From Linyphia triangularis (Eukaryota; Arthropoda; Arachnida; Araneae; Linyphiidae), in NCBI GenBank assembly GCA_963978545.1, contig OZ021727.1, positions 57,052,487 to 57,116,486 of the forward strand: 64,000 nucleotides of DNA, in the 5' to 3' direction. The translations under genes and the position numbers were made by a program. The notes beneath the pieces were generated by a model that saw only the letters and a program-made list of their open reading frames with translations, made no database searches and was not told the origin of the DNA. Below, one piece after another: positions 1-11,204 of the stretch (positions are counted from its first letter, which is position 1; each line of letters opens with the position of its first letter).

Positions 1-248
1 TCCAATACAGCTACTACTTTGAAATTTAGAACTAAGAGCAAACATAAACACAATAAACTATTCCAGTTTACTATTCACAATTATAAAGTTCGTTTAAAAT
101 GTCAACAAAGGAAAGTTCCTATTTTGATAAATCAATTTGTCGGGATCGAAAAGGGAGCAAACGTCTGAAGTGTAGAATACATGAATGTCTTTTGATCGCT
201 AAAATGCTAATGGTAAAATTTCGTAGCGCAGCACGGGTATTCAGCTAG
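1..248 (+). mobile_element. Helitron 3' terminal part (cut by window start)
   Basis: The stretch at 217-248 (AATTTCGTAGCG, CAGCACGGGTAT, CAGCTAG) ends CTAG and is followed by T at 249, the rolling-circle (Helitron) 3' signature. It matches the 3' end of the complete element ending at 10355 with a few substitutions. Bases about 90-170 resemble the 147-bp monomers at 13.1-14.1 kb (GTCAACAA, TTTTGATAAATCAATTT, GTCGGGATCGAAAAGGG), so this Helitron appears to contain one such monomer. The 5' end lies outside the window. Confidence 0.75.
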
Positions 249-410
249 TTGTTTATAACGCAAAGCATTTAAAGATTTTGCCCTGTCACCACCATAGAGA
301 GCAACAAGAATGCTTGATACTGCTTCAGTGATGCTTGAAACACTGGCATTAGGATCTAGGAAGATCTTTGTAAATTGCTGTAATATTGGACACGACGAAG
401 CAGCCATCAT
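249..410 (-). pseudogene. Decayed ORF fragment abutting a Helitron
   Basis: On the minus strand this reads a protein-like segment with the core SSILVALYGGDRAKSLNALR and then YK, directly before the Helitron end. The x-LYGG-x-x-SLxxLRY pattern reminds me of an uncharacterised sequence repeated in arthropod genomes, which is recognition from memory and not a search result. The reading frame passes from host sequence into Helitron-derived codons (LAEYP). The Helitron therefore lies at the 3' edge of this frame or has interrupted it. No intact gene remains; upstream the frame is lost after about 410. Confidence 0.35.
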
Positions 411-899
411 TACAACGCATGTATTCCAATACTAAGTAACTACTCTGAGAAGCTGATATTCTGTGAGAAAGAAAGCACAAGAAACTTTTTTTCGGTTTTT
501 CTAATCTTTTTCCCTGAATTCGGCAGTGGCAAATCTCAATCAACAGTATATGGTGTTTTCGTGGAAACTGAGCCCTTAAAAGAATTCCTTTACAAGTCAC
601 TTATGCCACCCGACTTGAGATTTTTCTATTCTATCTCAAAAGATCTGTACTCCACGTAGTTTAAAATTAGCCACTTGAATGCAGTCTATTTCTCATTTTT
701 ATTTCTGAATGCAGAAATTTTTGGTGCATCACGGCAAAATGGTAAATTTTACATTACTATTATTATCTATAGATATATGCATTATTTAATATATATTTAC
801 ATTATCATTAGTATTATATACATATATTAAAATTGTCAGACTCTGCAGTAAGAAGCTATTTTTAAACCCCTACATATACATAAAATATTATAGGTTATC
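411..899. other. No gene seen
   Basis: AT-rich sequence. TTTTTGGTGCATCACGG near 718-734 matches the end of the 366-bp repeat unit that follows, so a degenerate third unit may begin here. Short open frames show no recognisable domain. Confidence 0.5.
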
Positions 900-1640
900 A
901 TCTTGTAAACCTTCAAACAAGAGTAACTCCTTAGTTATTAGTCTTAGATAGTAACTTTTTGTATAAAACTTATTTCAAATTTATAGATCTACAACTTTTG
1001 TGCAATATATTTTTCCCTACGACTTATTGTTATGAAGATATAATTGAAAAATTTGGCAAAAAACTTAAAAAAGCAGCATTTTTACGAAAAAGTTTTTACT
1101 TTGATGCTACATAACTCTTTACATAATAGCTTTACAAAAGCAAATTGTACACAAAAGTTGTAGAAAATTTAATATTCTACAACTTTTAAATTTAATGTTT
1201 GTTTTTAAAAGACATTGCAAAAGAGTTATGATCTATAAACTGAAAAACGTATTTTTTTTGGTGCACCACGGAATATACACAAAGCAGAGTAACTCCTTTG
1301 TTATTAGTCCTAGAAAATAAGTTAGTATATAAAACTTGTAGGAAATTTATTGCTCTACAACTTTTGTTCACAAACTTTTTCTCTAAAACGTACCATTATG
1401 GAGATATAATCAAGAAACTTGACACAAATCTTAAAAAAGTAGCATTTTTACGAAAAAGTTTTGACTTTGATGTGACATAACTATTTCCCTAATAGGTCTT
1501 ACAAAAACACTTTGTATACAAAAGTTGTAGAAAATTTAATATTCTACAACTTTTGAATATAATATTTGTTTCTAAGATGCATTGACAATGAGTTATGACG
1601 TATTAACTGAAAAACGGCTCAGTTTTTGGTGCACCACAGA
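900..1640. repeat. Two-copy ~366-bp tandem repeat with internal hairpin
   Basis: The motif GAGTAACTCCT starts at 921 and 1287, and TTGGTGCACCACxG ends each unit near 1270 and 1636. Each unit contains AAAAAGCAGCATTTTTACG (or the GTAGCATTTTTACG variant) and the inverted pair CAAAAGTTGTAGAA / TTCTACAACTTTTG separated by about 9 bases. In the second unit the 14-bp stem is perfect (about 1519-1556). I do not recognise the family. Confidence 0.8.
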
Positions 1641-1867
1641 GAACGCACAAAGGTTAGGAGGTCGAAAACTTGGTTTATGAACCACGTAACCTACCTTTAT
1701 AAAATATTAAAAAATCAGAACTACATAACCTTTTGCAAGGTACGACCCCTTTTTCAGTCTCTATTCCCCGGACTAGTAGACTGAATAAAAATTTTAGCAT
1801 TCCGGATAAACCACATTTTTTTAAAAAAATAACTTTTTATAATAATATATTCATTCAGGTGATGATT

Positions 1868-2030
1868 TACCGTACAGTGCCTTTTGGTGACTTAATGTCG
1901 CAAAAAATGAAAATGAAGTTGAAAGGCTGTGTTGCTAAATCCAAACGGTCGCTAGGGTTCCCGGAAAACCAAATCGAGGGGTTGCCACATTCGGCACCAA
2001 ATCACAAACTTTCAAAAAGTCAACAAGAAG
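1868..2030 (-). mobile_element. MITE family A, partial copy
   Basis: Sequence from TTTACCGTACAGTGCC through GGCTGTGTTGCTAAATCC, AAACGGTCGCTAG and GTTGCCACATTCGGCACCAA is the reverse complement of the element at 6563-6777. Its second terminal repeat was not found, so it looks truncated or rearranged. A long open frame crossing it (to 2305) is probably fortuitous. Confidence 0.6.
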
Positions 2031-2292
2031 CACCAAATAATAAATTTGAGCCTATCTTTATTTCTAATCAGTGCAAATTCAGCTATTATGCGATTACATT
2101 TCTTAAAAATTATCAAAATAAAGAATACCCTCCCCCCCCCCTCATATTCGAAATTTCAAATGAAATTAAAATTATTCTCTCCGAACTTGGATTTTCAAAA
2201 AAATACGGTCGATTGAGCTTTCCGGTTTATTTTGAATGCCGGATAATTGGCCATTTACTGTATTATTTTTTAAGTATCGTACAAAAGGGTAT

Positions 2293-2570
2293 AGAAGCAG
2301 TATAGGACCCCATTGGCGACTTTTTGCTTGGCGACTACAAGAAAGCTCCAAGCAAAAGTCGCCAATGAAGTTTTGGTTGTTTACCGTACCCGTTCAAACA
2401 TTCAATTGTTGCGTCAAAACAAATTATAATCGTCAAAACTGCAAGGGTTGCCAGATTGAAACCCAAGGGACATCGTGTAGGAGGGGTAGCCAGAAGTGTA
2501 AAAAAGCGCCAATCCGATCAGTTCAAACCGAGAAACGTCGCCAACTGGGTTGGGGTCCTATACTGCTTCT
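2293..2570. mobile_element. 278-bp MITE with perfect 20-bp terminal inverted repeats
   Basis: AGAAGCAGTATAGGACCCCA at 2293-2312 is exactly the reverse complement of 2551-2570. The match resumes with TTGGCGAC after a 6-bp gap on one side. An inner hairpin pairs CATTGGCGACTTTTTGCTTG with CAAGCAAAAGTCGCCAATG (about 2311-2367). No transposase is encoded and no target duplication was established. The TTGGCGAC core also occurs in family A, suggesting related elements. Confidence 0.75.
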
Positions 2571-2989
2571 GTTCCCAAAAAAGAGTGTGCAAACATATGA
2601 TTGCTTATATTGCTGTGTTAAGAAATTTCGATGTTATTTTGGCACTTCATGCTAAACCAATCCGTAAACTTAAATTGTTCATTGAAATACCTGATATTTT
2701 TTAGATATGTGCATAAAACTGTTTATTTTTATTGCCTTACAAAAACATTTTACTACGTTGCCGCACTAGCTACGTTGCCACACCCCTTAGTTTATTTATA
2801 AAAAATGAAAGGGAATTTATGCACTCACATCAAAACATCTTTTATTTATTCTGATTTAAACAAATCCTTTGTGTTTTATTTATTACAAAAGTTTTGGCAA
2901 CAGGACAGTTTCTTCAACAATCGATTAAATGTTATTCTAACGTGATTGGATGATAACAGGATGGTTTATTAGTATTCCGTAAAAGCAAC

Positions 2990-3432
2990 CTTTTAGTGAC
3001 AATTACAGCCCCAAAATTTGATTGCAAGAAAACGATTCATTTCGTTGGCATTGAACGTGACGTAAAGAGAACCAAAACATCTTGGTTTGAAATGCAGCAG
3101 CGGAAACCAGATTTGCAAGTTTCTCGCAAATCACGCCAACCTGTACGGAATGTGGCAATGGTCTACCAACGCCAACTTTTTTAACGCTAATTATTTGGCA
3201 GAAACCTTACGATAACCATAGAAACGCTAGGGTCTCTTTACGCCACGAATTTTGTTGACTGTTTTGATCTGACTGGTTTTGGATCGGTTTTGGGGCATTT
3301 TCTTTTCTTAATATTTAAATAACTAATTTTTTAAAGAACTTTTGTTTAAATATTTGGAATCAGAAAGAAATTCTTTATAAATATTTACTAATTTCCCTCG
3401 TTTTTAAAAAATGCGGGAATTGTCCATTGGGT
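2990..3432. mobile_element. MITE family B, 5'-truncated copy
   Basis: About 440 bp with a second copy at 27826-28340. Shared stretches are AACATCTTGG, GCAGCGGAAACCAG, AAGTTTCTCG, ATATTTGGAATCAG, AAGAAATTCTT and a right end AAAAAATGCGGGAATTGTCC. The right end is the inverse of the left end of the other copy. The left terminal repeat is missing here. Confidence 0.75.
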
Positions 3433-3553
3433 TGCCTCCTATGAGCATTGTATGTTTAACTAATCTATCAGTTTATCTTCCATTTAAATGTATATTATAG
3501 TATACTTCAGTTTATTCAAAATATTGAACATTTAAAAGTTCATATTATAAGTT

Positions 3554-3718
3554 TGGTTAGGTTTGTGCACTCAAAGACCTATATTTGTGCTCAATAATGG
3601 CTAGTCAGGCTGGTACCTACAGTTTAACGTAGATTACGAACAACAACGCACATATATGCCTAACCCGGCACCTTTCGCATGCGAAGCCAGAGCGCTAACC
3701 ACACAGGCATCAGGTGGG
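3554..3718 (-). mobile_element. tRNA-derived SINE, third family, with 14-bp target duplication
   Basis: A 165-bp insert flanked by the perfect direct repeat TCATATTATAAGTT (3540-3553 and 3719-3732). Read on the minus strand it starts with a tRNA-like head: GTGTGGTTAGCGCTCTGGC resembles an A box and GTGCCGGGTTAGGC a degenerate B box. A body unlike the other SINEs here follows. The flanking duplication supports insertion by target-primed retrotransposition. Confidence 0.75.
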
Positions 3719-3732
3719 TCATATTATAAGTT

Positions 3733-6201
3733 GATGCGTTTTTACATATTTTGAGTGATTTAAAAAAAAAAGTGTTCCTTTAATAAATCTCTTAAACAAA
3801 CTTCATAAAATCATTCTACGAACTAAGATTTTAAATTATTTAAGTAAGCAACCTTCGTATATTTTCTATTTAAACTATTTTATTTGATCAATATTTTCGA
3901 CTAAGAGCAGTTTCAATATACCAGTTGAAGTATTCGAACTTCCATTTTAACGCCACTGACATCTCTGTAAATATTTGCTTTTGTTTTACTGAATCTTGAG
4001 AAAAGCACTTGTGATGAGTAGTATTTGAAGTTAATTTCTTCGTTCATTAAATACGTCTGGTGCTCGTGTAATTTGTTAGTTGCTAGAGTTTGAGCCTAAG
4101 GGTTTAAGACAGTTTTATAAGTCGCTTAAGCTTTGTTTTCTCCAAAGTGTAGTATAAGTATTGTGCCATTACTTGGACAAATTATAATGGAAAATCACGT
4201 TCAACGATCTATGAACGCTTGAAGCAATTTTAGATGGCAGCAGAAACTGGGAGATGTAATATATTTAGTTTTTTTAATGAAAATTTAAAACCTTAAACCT
4301 TAAGTCTCATTTGCATGGTTTAATTATGAGCTTGCAAATAAATTTTCTAAATAAACTTAATCTTCAATGTTATGATCGAATAAAGTCTTACAGAATAAAC
4401 TTTACTACAATAGAATTAAATGGTTTGAAAACTGTTCGGATTAAATATAATATGTATGTATTATAATACTACGGAAAGTTCTAACTTCATTAAAGTAAAC
4501 ATTTATCTAGGATATATAAGTAGGTAAATTTAATTTATAAGCACGGATAAGCCTTTTCTTAAAGTTTAAAAATCTGGATTTATATTACTGATTTTAGTAT
4601 TACTTATTTCTGAAGGATTGGGCTAGTTTAAATATTTGTGCCGTTTTGTACGCTGCTATTTTGTCTTCAAAATAAGTCATGTAAGTAAAATTTTAGAATT
4701 TTTTATTTGTTTGAAACGATATTTAAGTCCATTTCTTTTTTAATTTCAGTACCCAGACTAACTGGTACTTCCCATCGAAAACAATTATGGTTTTAAAATG
4801 TTGGTATAAATTATGGTATAAATTATTTATTGAAAGTGAAAAAATATTTGCATGAGAATTCATAAATATTGTATCAATTGTTAACATTTAAGTTTCGTAT
4901 TTTGGGAGAAATGTGACAATAAAGATAACAAGCAAATGAGTGGAGTTTATAAGTTAGGATGTTAATCTATCATTGGTCTGGGTATCTTTTCCCACAAAGA
5001 CAAATTAATGCAAATGAAAGGTCTACAATTTACCGATGTTAGTGTGCAATCGAATATTATAGATACTATATAAATAAAAAGATTTGGAAATATCAATAAT
5101 TTTTTTTGTGTAACAATTTTGGTTTCTTTCTCTGGTTCATGAATGCTTGGTTTTGAAGTAATTTTTCCTCACGAAATATTGGGTATATGAAATAAATTTA
5201 AAAATGACTATTAAACAAATGGACGAGTTTCAACACGCTAGATTTTTTGGTAATTTATGTAATATCCCTTTAACAGCGGTGAGACAGAAAGTTCACTTAG
5301 TCGGTCTGGACAAATTAGTCGGTAGAAACTGTCTGCTTAGACGGATGACGGGTCAGTCGTGCAGCTGAGGCATTCCACGGGAAGGCTCCTACGCTGGTTA
5401 AAGCCTAACCAGACGTTTAAAGAAGTAAGGCGGCTCGAACTTTTGGTCAAAAAAGAAAAAAGTTCGCCAAATGTTGACGGGATAATACGTAAGTAACCAT
5501 TTTTTAAGTTTACAATACAAACGACGTGTGATGATTTTAACATAAGTCTTACAACTTTTTTTCTTCTTACTTTTCGATGCCAAGTTTTTTTTTTTTTTTT
5601 TATTTAAAAAAATAATGCAGGACTTTAGTCGGCAGTAATTTATCGTCACTTCATAATCTTCTTTACTGTAAGGTGTGGAATTAAGTAGGTAAAACATGGA
5701 AAGCCAACTGTTTAATACATTTTACAGTAAATTACTCGATAGTACAACCTGTGCCGATCGAAAGAGAAAACTGAAACAAACACAACTTTTTTATAGATTA
5801 GGTTTTATAATTATGTCATCTTACACTTATTCACTAAAGTGAACCCTTAAGTGCCAGAAAATGCAGCTAGTACTTGTATAAAACTATTATATCTTATGTA
5901 AGAATGATCGAAACACCTGGAAATAAATCCTGGATTGATGTAATATGCATAATTGTTTTAACTATACAAAATATTTCGTTGCAAAATTTCACTTAGTATA
6001 TCGTTCAACAATTAAAATATATTACAGCGTTTTTTTTTTCTTTTTTTTAAAAAAAAAAGACAGCTATGTGGATTTCGAATTTCAAACTGGCAATTTTTTT
6101 GTTATTGAGATAGAAAGAAGAAGCCTTACAGGAAAAGATCTGATCTATAGTTACTGCTTTGAATAAGCCACAAGTAGGTTTTACGTATGCGTTGATAGTT
6201 T
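3733..6201. other. No gene seen; AT-rich with one GC-richer stretch
   Basis: Mostly unique-looking AT-rich sequence. About 5260-5420 is richer in GC, with AGTCGGTCTGG, GACGGATGACGGGTC and ACGCTGG; it could be a decayed repeat or regulatory DNA and I cannot tell which. A T run lies at 5583-5602. Open frames crossing these parts lack recognisable domains. Confidence 0.5.
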
Positions 6202-6215
6202 AATCGGTCGCTTGG

Positions 6216-6384
6216 TTGGTTGTTTTCAGATTATCTGGCGCCGTTAGCAACACGAGGGCTATAATGCGCCGAAACATTCGTCATTAGACAAGCCAACATA
6301 CATTTACGAACACCCATGCCTAACACGGTACTCGAACCCGCAACCTCGCGGTCTAGATACTAGCACGCTAACCACTATACCGTC
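6216..6384 (-). mobile_element. tRNA-derived SINE, family 1, perfect 14-bp target duplication
   Basis: Flanked by AATCGGTCGCTTGG at 6202-6215 and 6385-6398. On the minus strand the head reads GGTATAGTGGTTAGCGTGC (A box) and GGGTTCGAGTACC (B box variant). The family body GGCATGGGTGTTCGTAAATG, GTTGGCTTGTCTAATGACG, GGCGCATTATAGCCC, GGCGCCAGATAATCTG and a CAACCAA-type tail follow. The perfect duplication suggests a fairly young insertion. Confidence 0.9.
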
Positions 6385-6562
6385 AATCGGTCGCTTGGAA
6401 TTTAAAGTTTGATTATTGACTCATGTCTGAAATATATGCTAAAAGAATGTAGGTGATTAGAAGCAGGGAAGTGACAGATATAATCTTCATAAATTAGATT
6501 CGTGGATGTTGGCTGTGTTCTATAGTGGAATATCAAGTTTTATAAATTTTGGTTCAGATTTA

Positions 6563-6777
6563 CTGTACGGTGGGGGTCTGATGAATTGGCGACGGAAAGT
6601 TGTCAATTTAGTGCCGAATGTGGCAATCTGTTTACTTGGTTTTCCTTCAAGCTTAGTGACTGTTTGGATTTGCCAACACAGATTTTTAACGACATTTTGG
6701 ATTAGGCGACACAGCTTTTTCCCTCCATTTTCAATTTTGGCGCCTTCTTTAAAAAGTCGCCATTCGACACCGTACAA
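6563..6777. mobile_element. MITE family A, full-length copy with TA flanks
   Basis: About 215 bp. Left end CTGTACGGTG and right end CACCGTACAA form imperfect terminal inverted repeats, flanked by TA on both sides (6561-6562 and 6778-6779). Subterminal TTGGCGAC / GTCGCCA also pair. It contains GTGCCGAATGTGGCAATCTG and GACTGTTTGGATTTGCCAAC, shared with the copy at 1868-2030 in opposite orientation. Tc1/mariner-type mobilisation is inferred from the TA flanks only. Confidence 0.7.
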
Positions 6778-7229
6778 TAAATATCATCCCAATTTTTCAA
6801 TGATTGGCTAGTAACTTGAGTGAAGATAAGGAAATAACGGACAAACGTTACAGAGAATAGAACCATCGGTTTTTAGGGGTAAACAACAACATGAATTTTC
6901 GTTTTAAATGACAGTTTGTTAAAAGCTGAACATAAATACCATGCAACTTTGTATTAAGCAATTTTTCATTTATTAATAATTAATTAATAAAGCAATTTTT
7001 AAAATTTAATAATGTAAAAAATATTTTTTGCCTCCACTAAATTCATTATCGTTTAAAAAACTAAAGACTTTTGTTCTTTCTTATCTTGTTTTATCTTGCC
7101 AAAGTGTTAGCGAATATTTAAAAACGTTGTATTATGGGATATCTAAACTAACAAAGACAATGCATTGAACCAAAGTAAATGTTATGTCATTCATTTCTTG
7201 AATACCAAATCTTGATCTGTAATTCAAGC

Positions 7230-7950
7230 TGAACATCATTCCCCAGAATGCGAAGCGTTTATTGCAGTGATGCAAAGATCACCGTCATTGGACTGTGGAC
7301 ATGTGAAAAAATGTTCTTTGAGATTATGAATCTCGCTTTACAATCTGGCAGTCCGATGGATGCGTCTGGGCTTGACAGATGCCCAGCGAACGCTTCTTAC
7401 ATGACTGCCCCGACTGTAAGGTTTGTTGATTGCATCCTCATGGTGTGGGGATTTTTTCTTGGTTTGATCTGGGTCAGTCAGTTCCTGTGGTTGGAAACAT
7501 GAACTCTGAGATGCATGTGGACATTCCAGACAATACTGCTCTTCCAACTCCATGGAAATATTTCGGGTAAGGCCAATTTCTTTTCCCGCAGGATAACTGC
7601 CCCCTTGGCACATCGAGACTTGCGCAGTCATGATTTGACGAAATGGGTGTTCAAAAACTGAACTGTCTCTCTCAGAGCACAGATCTAAATCCCAATAGAT
7701 CCCTTTTGGGATGAATTAGAGCGCAGATTACGTAACCAGACAAATCGATCATACTCACTGCCCGCACTCACTTCAGCTGTGATGGACTCATGGAAGTCGA
7801 TTCTTATGGTTGCCTATCAAAAACTGGTGAAAAGTCTCTCAAGACGTATGCAGGCTGTCATCAATGCAAAAAGGGGGATCAACATTATATCAATATATGC
7901 CTCAGGACTCTTCGAGTCCATACCACTAGATGTCCGGATACTTTTGGCCA
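7230..7950 (+). pseudogene. Dead Tc1-like (DD34E) transposase, C-terminal half
   Basis: Conceptual translation across frames gives Tc1-transposase landmarks in order: CPANASYMTAPTVRFVDCIL followed by MVWGFF, then NMNSEMHVDIP, then QDNCPLGTSRLAQS, then SLSEHRSKSQ, then FWDELERRLRNQTNRSYSLP, and LVKSLSRRMQAVINAKRG near the end. Family members normally read QDNAPxH, NPIEHLWD and RRxxxVIxAKGG there. At least several frame changes and stops separate these blocks, and the key histidine of the QDNxPxH motif appears lost. CTTTTGGCCAGATAT at 7940-7954 resembles a Tc1 terminal sequence. The N-terminal half is not recognisable. Non-functional. Confidence 0.85.
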
Positions 7951-8099
7951 GATATATGGCTTATCAACATACAGTAACGAAATATTGTATTTACTATATA
8001 CAGAGCATTCTATATCGAATACCAGAGAGAAAAAATTAACTCATAAAAACAAAGTTTTTAAAATAAATCATTTAAAATCATTATCAACCTATTAAAATA

Positions 8100-8888
8100 A
8101 TTTTGAGTTCAGATCAATTTTTCATAGTGTTTTATTACTACTAAGAAAATCATCGATTTCTTGTCATGGACTAATTCTTTCCCCCCCCCCCCCAAAAAAA
8201 AAGAAAATTTGGTAGATTTGTTGTTGATGACAATGAATTTTATCCAATGATTTTGGCTCAATTGGATGAAAGCAAATGTGTTTATTAATATTCCGAAGGG
8301 CCGAAGAGACATTAGAAAGGTCTGTAAAATTGATATTTTAGCGACGGTACAAACACTTGAAAGATTTTGGAATTAGAGTTGGCGAAAAAAGGTTTTATCT
8401 CGAAGTTTTAAGAGATTTTATTTAAATAAATCAGTTGACGATTCCTTAATATAATTTTTTTACATATAACTATAGAAAATATAATAAACAAGACACTTTT
8501 CAAGCATATTTATCCTAAATCTTTACTAACCAAAAATACAGCTGTCGTTCGGATTTTTTTTGCTTACTGTACAATTTAAATATTCAGTGCTAATCTTTTG
8601 AATGATGATGACTTTGAATAAAATATAAAATGTAGATTGAAAACGCTCAGCCTTCACTCCAAAATCTGTTAAGTTTTGCCGTAATTTTTAGGGATACGAG
8701 TAAAGTTATAAAAATTACAGGTGGATTAAACATGTAAAAATTACAGGAAACTTTTATTACATAATGCATTATTTTTTAATTATCTTTCATCCAATATTTG
8801 GATGTTTATTTTCCCACTTAAGAACTAATTCGATTGTAAAGAATATTAATTTTTTGGAAAGTTTACATTGTAATAATTTTAGGAAATA
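8100..8888. other. No gene seen
   Basis: AT-rich intergenic sequence with an abutting C run and A run at 8180-8202. No repeat family recognised. Confidence 0.5.
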
Positions 8889-9388
8889 TCTATAATAATA
8901 AAACAAGCTGTGTGTGTCTGTGGCTCTGTGGATCTATAGAAACCTACTTAAAATTGGAGTAGAGCTCTGAAATTTTCAGCATAAGTAATTTTGGTCTTCT
9001 AATTGTATACATTATAAACAGAATGTTAAAATTTTAATTAGTTCTTTTTTAATTAATTTTTTTAATTAATAAATGTGTTACAAAACGATATCTAATAGGG
9101 CTACATCTCTGAAATTTTCAACATAAGTAGTTTTGGCCTTTTAATTGGACTTTTTAAAAATAGAATTTTAAATTCTTATTTTGTTCTTTTTTAATTAATT
9201 TTTTTTAATTAATTAATAAACATTTTACAAAACGACTACTAATAGGGCTACAGTTTTGAAATTTTCAACATAAGTAGTTTTGGACTTCTAATTGTATAAA
9301 TTACAAACATAATGTTAAATTTTTATTTCGTTCTTTTTTTTAATTTCTTTTTTTAATTAATTAATAAACATTTTACAAAACGACTACT

Positions 9389-9575
9389 GCCGACCAAACG
9401 GTATAGTGGTTAGCGTGTTAGCTTCTAAACCGCTAGTTTTGCGGGTTCGAGTCCCGTGTTTGGCATGGGTGTTTGTAAATGTATGTTGGCTTGTCTAATG
9501 ACGAATGTTTCGGCGCATTATAGCCCTCGTGTTGCTGACGGCGCCAGATAATCTGAAAACAACCAACCAACCAAC
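9389..9575 (+). mobile_element. tRNA-derived SINE, family 1, nested in the Helitron
   Basis: Head GCCGACCAAACGGTATAGTG then GTTAGCGTG (A box) and GCGGGTTCGAGTCCCG (B box), the common family body, and a tail (CAAC)CAACCAACCAA. Flanks AAAACGACTACT (9377-9388) and AAAAAGACTACT (9576-9587) are a 12-bp target duplication with one change. The SINE is therefore younger than the Helitron. Confidence 0.92.
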
Positions 9576-10029
9576 AAAAAGACTACTAATAGGGCTAGAG
9601 CTCTGAAATTTTCAACATAAGTAGTTTAGGTCTTCTAATTGGACTTTAGAAAAACAGAATTTAAAATTTTTGTTTAGTTCGTTAGTAATTATTTTTTTAA
9701 ATTTATTAATATATATATTACAAAACGATTTTAAATAGGGCTACAGCTTTGAAATTTTCAACATAAATAGTTGTGGCCTTCTAATTGGATTTTTGAAAAA
9801 CAGAATTTGAAAAAAAAAATTAATTTTTTTAAAATTAATTAATTAATAAATATGTTACAAAATGATATCTAATAAGCCTAGATCTCTGAAAGTTTCAACA
9901 TAAGTAGTTTTAGACTCTAATTTTGCTTTCCACAAACACGTGGTAAAATAATCTTAAATGGGTGTTGTACTATTGTATTAAAGGGAATTTTTTATATTTT
10001 TTTTCTTGACAAGGGAGAGGCTTCCAATA

Positions 10030-10320
10030 TTAAGTCTTTACGTAGCAATTAGATTTTAGTGAGTGAAGCGAGCTTACGCTTACGCGGCAATGAACCTTTC
10101 AGCGAGCGAAGCAAGCCTATGCTTGCATAGCAATGAAGCTTTTAACGAATGAAATAAGCCTGTGTTTATGTGTCCATGAACTTTTCAGCGAACGAAGCGA
10201 GCTCGATTTTGTGTAGCAATGAATCTTCCTGCGAGCGAAGCGCCAAAAACTGGGTCATATACACGAATGACAGATTTCCGCAACGCGAAGCCTCACAGCT
10301 AACTAAAGTATTTCACATGT
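10030..10320. repeat. ~60-bp tandem repeats in the Helitron 3' region
   Basis: Successive copies of CAATGAACCTTTCAGCGAGC followed by GAAGCAAGCCT-like sequence at roughly 10090, 10125, 10180 and 10220 build a GCGAGCGAAGC-rich stretch. This resembles the GCGAAGCACGGGTA terminal motif, as if the terminal sequence had been copied repeatedly inward. Confidence 0.7.
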
Positions 10321-10359
10321 TAAAATTTCGTAGCGAAGCACGGGTATTTAGCTAGTATA

Positions 10360-11200
10360 ATATAAACTATGAAGTTAGGAGTTATGGTAATAAAAATGAT
10401 AGGCTTGGAGGAAATTTGAATTATGGAATTTAAACGGGTGCTTTTCCATTAATAATGCGAGGCAGTTAAAATTAACGCTTTAAATTTATGGTGATAATGG
10501 TGTTTGTTTGGCATTTAATGCAAATGACAGGTGAGGGATTATGCATGAATTTGTGCCTCTAAGAAGCGAGAAAAAACTACAATTACGCTAGGGAGTTATG
10601 TGAATGCCAAATAAAAGGAGCTGAGCCTAGCTGAATGAGGAAATCCTTCCAACATCAATTTTGATACATCATTAAATTTTGAAATAAATATTTTTAGATT
10701 TATCGATGCTATTTAAAAATCACTAGAAAGCTCCATCCTCTACTCACTAATGTTCATTAGCTCCAGAGCAGTATCATTAGCTCCCAATAATGCGTTTCTC
10801 CCAGTCAATTTTCAAAATCTTAATAAAATTGTGCCTATAAATTAGGCAGGTTGAAATCATCAAAAAGATTCGAACAAATTAATAACCATTTCTATGAATT
10901 TACTAAGTGGTGTTATGTAGATTCCCAGTACTTTTAAATTCTATATTTAGCCGAACACAACAGTACAACTTGGCGACATTTTTTGCACGGCGAAAATGCT
11001 CGATTGGAAAATATGGAAGTATCATAATGTAATTTCAAACCTTTAAATTCTTTCTCAATAAAGAACGTAATAGCAAATAAAAATAGAGCCTAAGTTTTAG
11101 CACTATACAAAGTTTCTAAAAATATGAGCAGCTGTACTTAATGAGCATTTTTGAACTGCACTTTAATCTCCTAACAATAACAACAATTGGTTCTAACGTA
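10360..11200. other. No gene seen
   Basis: AT-rich intergenic DNA; no recognisable repeat or coding signal. Confidence 0.5.
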
Positions 11201-11204
11201 TTAA

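Larger units (their letters stand above)
8889..10355 (+). mobile_element. Complete non-autonomous Helitron
   Basis: Starts TCTATAATAATAAAACAAGC directly after A (8888) and ends GCACGGGTATTTAGCTAG directly before T (10356): the A/T insertion site, 5'-TC and CTAG-3' rules of Helitrons. The interior has about five direct copies of a 115-150-bp unit (GGGCTACAGCTCTGAAATTT variants, CAACATAAGTAGTTTTGG, runs of TTAATTAA; about 8930-9920). Nearer the 3' end are about four 60-bp repeats around GCGAGCGAAGCAAGC. It encodes no Rep/helicase. A SINE is nested at 9389-9575. The same 3' end occurs at 248. Confidence 0.9.

Noticed and set aside
1733..2305. 190-aa plus-strand frame
   Set aside because: Runs through MITE family A sequence and a C run; no domain or splice evidence.
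9400..9460. Possible functional tRNA gene at the SINE heads
   Set aside because: A and B boxes are present, but the arms do not form a sound cloverleaf and the SINE body and tail follow with target duplications.
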